Shown: one piece after another, positions 31,747 to 34,658 of the stretch
How the letters are laid out: the number at the start of each line of letters is the position of its first letter
How positions within the stretch are numbered: position 1 is the first letter of the stretch
Source of the DNA: an uncultured Bacilli bacterium
GTDB lineage: Bacteria; Bacillota_I; Bacilli_A; RF39; UBA660
DNA length: 34,658 nt
Direction: 5' to 3'
Assembly (NCBI GenBank): GCA_934177995.1
Contig: CAKPPW010000014.1
Location: 1 to 34,658 of the forward strand
Program-made: the position numbers and the translations under genes
Notes under the pieces: model-generated
Databases searched by the model: none
What the model was told of the DNA's origin: nothing
What the model saw: only the letters and a program-made list of their open reading frames with translations

Positions 31747-33702
31747 TTAACTATCTACTTTCATCTCAAATAAAATATTTCTTAATTCCATCGCTCTTTC
31801 AAAGTCTAACTCTTTAGCAGCTTTCATCATTTCCGTTTCAATTCTTTCTATTTCATTTAATTTCTCTTGCTTAGTTAATCTCTTAACTTTCTTGCTACTT
31901 GTCTTATTATCTATATTACTTACTACTTCTCTAATCTCTTTAATTATTGTTTTAGGTACTATTTTATGCTCTTTATTATATTTATCTTGTATAGTTCTTC
32001 TTCTTGCTGTTTCATCTATAGCTTTTTGCATACTATCAGTTATCTTATCAGCATACATGATAACATGACCATCCTTATTTCTAGCACAACGCCCTATCGT
32101 TTGAATCAAGCTTCTTTCACTTCGTAAGAATCCTTCTTTGTCAGCATCTAGAATAGCTATTAGTGATACTTCAGGAATATCTATACCTTCTCTTAAAAGG
32201 TTAATACCAACTACTACATCATACTTACCTACTCTCAAGTCATGAATAATTTGTAATCTTTCTAAGGTTTTAATTTCCGTATGAAGATAAGCTACTTTTA
32301 TATCAACATCTTTTAAGTAATTAGTTAATTCTTCTGCCATTCTTATTGTTAAGGTTGTAATTAATACTCTTTCATTTTTTTCTTTACGGATTCTTATTTC
32401 TTCTATTAAATTATCTATTTGGCCTTCTTGACTTCTTACTTCAATAGTAGGATCTAGTAAACCAATAGGTCTAATGATTTGTTCTACATACTCACCATTT
32501 GTCTTAGAAAGTTCATAATCTCCTGGAGTAGCTGATACATAAATAGCTTGATTAATTTTCTTTTCAAACTCTTCATATTTTAATGGTCTATTATCTAAGG
32601 CACTGGGTAAGCGAAAACCATAATCAACAAGATTCATTTTTCTAGCTCTATCTCCATTATACATTCCTCTTACTTGTGGTAGGGTGACATGTGACTCATC
32701 TACCATTAGTAAATAATCATCTGGAAAGAAATCCATTAAAGTAGTTGGAGTTTCCCCTCTTTCTCTACCAGCCATAGGTGCAGAATAGTTTTCAATTCCA
32801 TGACAAAAGCCTGTTTCTTCTAGCATTTCAATATCATAATTAGTTCTTTGCTCTAATCTTTCAGCTGCTAATAATTTATTTTCTGCTTTTAATTCGGTTA
32901 ATCGTTCTGCAAGCTCACTTTTTATTCTTTTAATTGCTGCTTTTAGTTTTTCATCACTAACTACAAAGTGACTAGCTGGAAAGATACTTATTGTCTTTTT
33001 ATTAGTAATAACCGCTCCTGTTAAAACATCTATTTCACTAATTCTATCTATTTCGTTACCAAAAAACTCGATTCTATAACCAGTTTTATCTTGATTAACA
33101 GGAATTATCTCTACTATATCACCTCTAACTCTAAAAGTTCCTCGATGAAAATCATAGTCATTTCTTTCAAATTGCATCTCTACAAGTTTAGCAAGAACCC
33201 TATCTCGTTCTATCTCATCAGTTACACTAAGAGTTAACATTTTATTCTTATATTCTTCTACTTCTCCAATACCATATATACATGATACTGATGCTACTAC
33301 TATTGTATCTCGATAAGTTAAAAGAGAAGATGTTGCCTCATGTCTTAACTCATCTATCTCATCATTTATAGATGAATCTTTTTCTATATAAGTATCAGTA
33401 CTTGGAACATATGCTTCCGGTTGGTAATAATCATAATATGATACAAAGTAACAAACATGATTATTAGGAAATAGCTCCTTCATTTCAGCATATAATTGAC
33501 CAGCTAAAGTCTTATTATGAGCAAGTATCAAAGTTGGTTTATTAGTTCTTTTAATAACATTAGCCATAGTAAAGGTTTTACCTGTACCAGTTGCTCCTAA
33601 TAATACTTGTTCTTTTTTACCTTTTTCTATACCATCAACTAACTTTTCAATTGCTTCTGGTTGATCTCCACTTGGTTTATATTTACTAACTAATTCAAAC
33701 AT
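31747..33702 (-). CDS. uvrB: UvrB, excision nuclease subunit B
   Basis: 651 residues, full length. UvrB is the DNA damage-verifying helicase-like subunit of nucleotide excision repair. Walker A is LGATGTGKTFT (about 37-46). The beta-hairpin that clamps the strand is in YYDYYQPEAYVP, Walker B is VDESHVTLPQ, and the helicase motifs are YVSATPGDYEL, GINLLREGIDIPEVSL and QTIGRCARN. The C-terminal UVR motif is KAAKELDFERAMELRN. GGAGGT precedes the ATG. The usual downstream uvrA is not here (rnr follows). The promoter has a LexA-like box. Confidence 0.98.
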   Translation of the reverse strand: MFELVSKYKPSGDQPEAIEKLVDGIEKGKKEQVLLGATGTGKTFTMANVIKRTNKPTLILAHNKTLAGQLYAEMKELFPNNHVCYFVSYYDYYQPEAYVPSTDTYIEKDSSINDEIDELRHEATSSLLTYRDTIVVASVSCIYGIGEVEEYKNKMLTLSVTDEIERDRVLAKLVEMQFERNDYDFHRGTFRVRGDIVEIIPVNQDKTGYRIEFFGNEIDRISEIDVLTGAVITNKKTISIFPASHFVVSDEKLKAAIKRIKSELAERLTELKAENKLLAAERLEQRTNYDIEMLEETGFCHGIENYSAPMAGRERGETPTTLMDFFPDDYLLMVDESHVTLPQVRGMYNGDRARKMNLVDYGFRLPSALDNRPLKYEEFEKKINQAIYVSATPGDYELSKTNGEYVEQIIRPIGLLDPTIEVRSQEGQIDNLIEEIRIRKEKNERVLITTLTIRMAEELTNYLKDVDIKVAYLHTEIKTLERLQIIHDLRVGKYDVVVGINLLREGIDIPEVSLIAILDADKEGFLRSERSLIQTIGRCARNKDGHVIMYADKITDSMQKAIDETARRRTIQDKYNKEHKIVPKTIIKEIREVVSNIDNKTSSKKVKRLTKQEKLNEIERIETEMMKAAKELDFERAMELRNILFEMKVDS

Positions 33703-33783
33703 TTTTACCTCCGCTCATTTATATCATCTATTTTTATTATAAACAATTAATCAAATTTTTTTCACTTGTTTTTAATTATCTCT

Positions 33784-33812
33784 ATTATAATTACCAAATA
33801 TACGTTCGTCAA
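33784..33812 (-). promoter_or_regulatory. Promoter of uvrB
   Basis: TTGACG (33807-33812), 17 bases, TATAAT (33784-33789) on the minus strand. It gives a leader of about 75 bases. Confidence 0.8.
33795..33808. promoter_or_regulatory. LexA-like (SOS) box in the uvrB promoter
   Basis: CGAAC-GTAT-ATTTG on the minus strand. One half is the canonical GAAC, the other departs at two positions from GTTC. It overlaps the -35, as in the PemK-like promoter. uvrB is a known SOS gene in Bacillus. Confidence 0.5.
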
Positions 33813-33841
33813 TATTTTTTTACAAAAGAAAAAGAAAATCA

Positions 33842-34579
33842 TTAAATTCTCTTTTCTTTCTTACTAGTATTTATTCTTTCATTAATTTCTTTCATCTTAG
33901 CTTCATTTGGTTCAAAATGTTGCCAGTCACAAGACCACTCATCACTCTGCATTGGCCAAATACCTCCACACTCATAACCAACCGATGCAAACACCTTACA
34001 TATTGTGTCATCTAGAGTAATTATATGTGGATTATGTTTTGCTTTTTCTTCTCTATCAATAAGTAAATCTTTTTCATAGTCTGTCAACAAACTATCATCA
34101 AAACTACCATCTTTATTTCTTGGAGTATAAGGATTATCTAGTGGATTTATATCAATAGCAAGTCCTAAGGCATGGTTTGATAAGTTAGTTTGATTAGTTA
34201 TTCTTCTATAACAAAAACAACTACTATTATTATGAGAAACACTATTTCTATCAGTATCAAGAGCTTCTCCTACCCAAAAGTCATCTATTAAGCGCATAGA
34301 ATTAATCTGATATTTTAACATAAATAGGGAAGAAAATACTTCTCTTACTTCATCAAGGATAACTTTATTAACTATCATTTCCCCTACTACTACATCATTA
34401 TCATAATTATAATGTAACATTTTTATATAAGTTAAATCACTCAAAGAAATATCATCATTCTTTTGATAACTCTTACCATTTATTCTTTTATATACATCAT
34501 CATTTTCTACTATATCTTTATTTTCAAAAAGGAAATCAGAACAATTAACTTTTTGACCAACTTTTAGATTTTCTAGCAT
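33842..34579 (-). CDS. M15-family (DD/LD-carboxypeptidase-like) peptidase
   Basis: About 245 residues. The zinc site of M15 enzymes is plain: SNHALGLAIDINP gives the first His and the Asp, and CDWQHFEP gives the catalytic acid region and last His. These cut peptidoglycan stem peptides (CwlK-like). An N-terminal region of about 120 residues is typical of M15C-like proteins. The chosen start is the ATG at 34579; a TTG at 34597 is also possible, neither with a strong ribosome site. No signal peptide is visible at either start, which is odd for a wall enzyme. Confidence 0.85.
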   Translation of the reverse strand: MLENLKVGQKVNCSDFLFENKDIVENDDVYKRINGKSYQKNDDISLSDLTYIKMLHYNYDNDVVVGEMIVNKVILDEVREVFSSLFMLKYQINSMRLIDDFWVGEALDTDRNSVSHNNSSCFCYRRITNQTNLSNHALGLAIDINPLDNPYTPRNKDGSFDDSLLTDYEKDLLIDREEKAKHNPHIITLDDTICKVFASVGYECGGIWPMQSDEWSCDWQHFEPNEAKMKEINERINTSKKEKRI

Positions 34580-34658
34580 AATATCACGTATAATCAATCT
34601 ATAGAAATATTAATTAATTTCTTATTAATTGATCCCTTTCTATTTATATTTTTGTTTT

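Noticed and set aside
1..34658. CRISPR array, prophage, complete insertion sequence, rRNA
   Set aside because: No regularly spaced direct repeats, no integrase or transposase frames, and no rRNA sequence were found.

Overview
This window is a contiguous piece of a very AT-rich, low-GC Gram-positive chromosome. It resembles a gut member of the Bacilli near the RF39/Mollicutes-related lineages. Support for that: strong AGGAGG/AGGTGA ribosome sites, TTGACA/TATAAT promoters with many TGn extended -10 elements, a CIRCE/HrcA heat-shock operator, the CdaA-CdaR pair, a RNase R-SmpB-tmRNA neighbourhood, a class B sortase, CotF-like proteins, and abundant TasA-type and membrane-anchored surface proteins. 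UGA acts as a stop (for example the sortase gene), so this is not the Mycoplasma code. The exact taxon cannot be settled from the sequence. Almost all genes are on the minus strand; exceptions are a DUF378 gene, a glycosyltransferase, a small hydrophobic peptide gene and a frameshifted gene.

Layout. 1-8.1 kb: the start of an unknown gene (cut by the window edge), a ClpB-type disaggregase without its N-domain under a CIRCE-controlled promoter, a large TasA-like surface protein, a compact promoter-RNA-terminator unit with a G9 tract, an S41 (CtpA-like) protease, a membrane-anchored thioredoxin-fold-like protein lacking CXXC, and asnS. 8.1-10.5 kb: a candidate small RNA, a protein with tandem PemK/MazF-like domains whose promoter carries a LexA-like box, a YdcC/LolA-like lipoprotein, and DUF378. 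10.5-17.5 kb: cdaR and cdaA (c-di-AMP synthesis), a Pro/Val/Gln-rich membrane protein, then envelope-glycan genes (multi-pass DUF6020-like protein, GT2-methyltransferase fusion, PopT/DUF368 undecaprenyl-phosphate transporter).

17.5-19.0 kb is accessory-like: a candidate type I toxin-antitoxin locus (33-residue membrane peptide with a convergent antisense RNA), an unknown small protein, a HAD-like protein and tRNA-Thr(CGU). 19.0-25.1 kb: a MacB-like ABC transporter fusion, three small helical proteins including a CotF-domain protein, a two-gene sortase/substrate operon, and a dTMP kinase. 25.3-27.5 kb: a broken gene for a secreted or lipid-anchored protein, then two unrecognised proteins with similar N-termini.

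27.5-34.6 kb is core housekeeping: ssrA (tmRNA), smpB, a CapA-family protein, rnr, uvrB and an M15-type peptidase. Ribosome rescue genes (ssrA, smpB, rnr) sit together. uvrB and the PemK-like gene share a promoter design in which a LexA-like GAAC-N4-GTTC box overlaps the -35 element, suggesting both may belong to the DNA-damage response. The most interesting candidates are the 17.7-18.0 kb peptide/antisense locus, the damage-linked tandem PemK-like protein, and the sortase operon, whose substrate ends exactly at its sorting-like motif and whose enzyme seems to lack the usual arginine.
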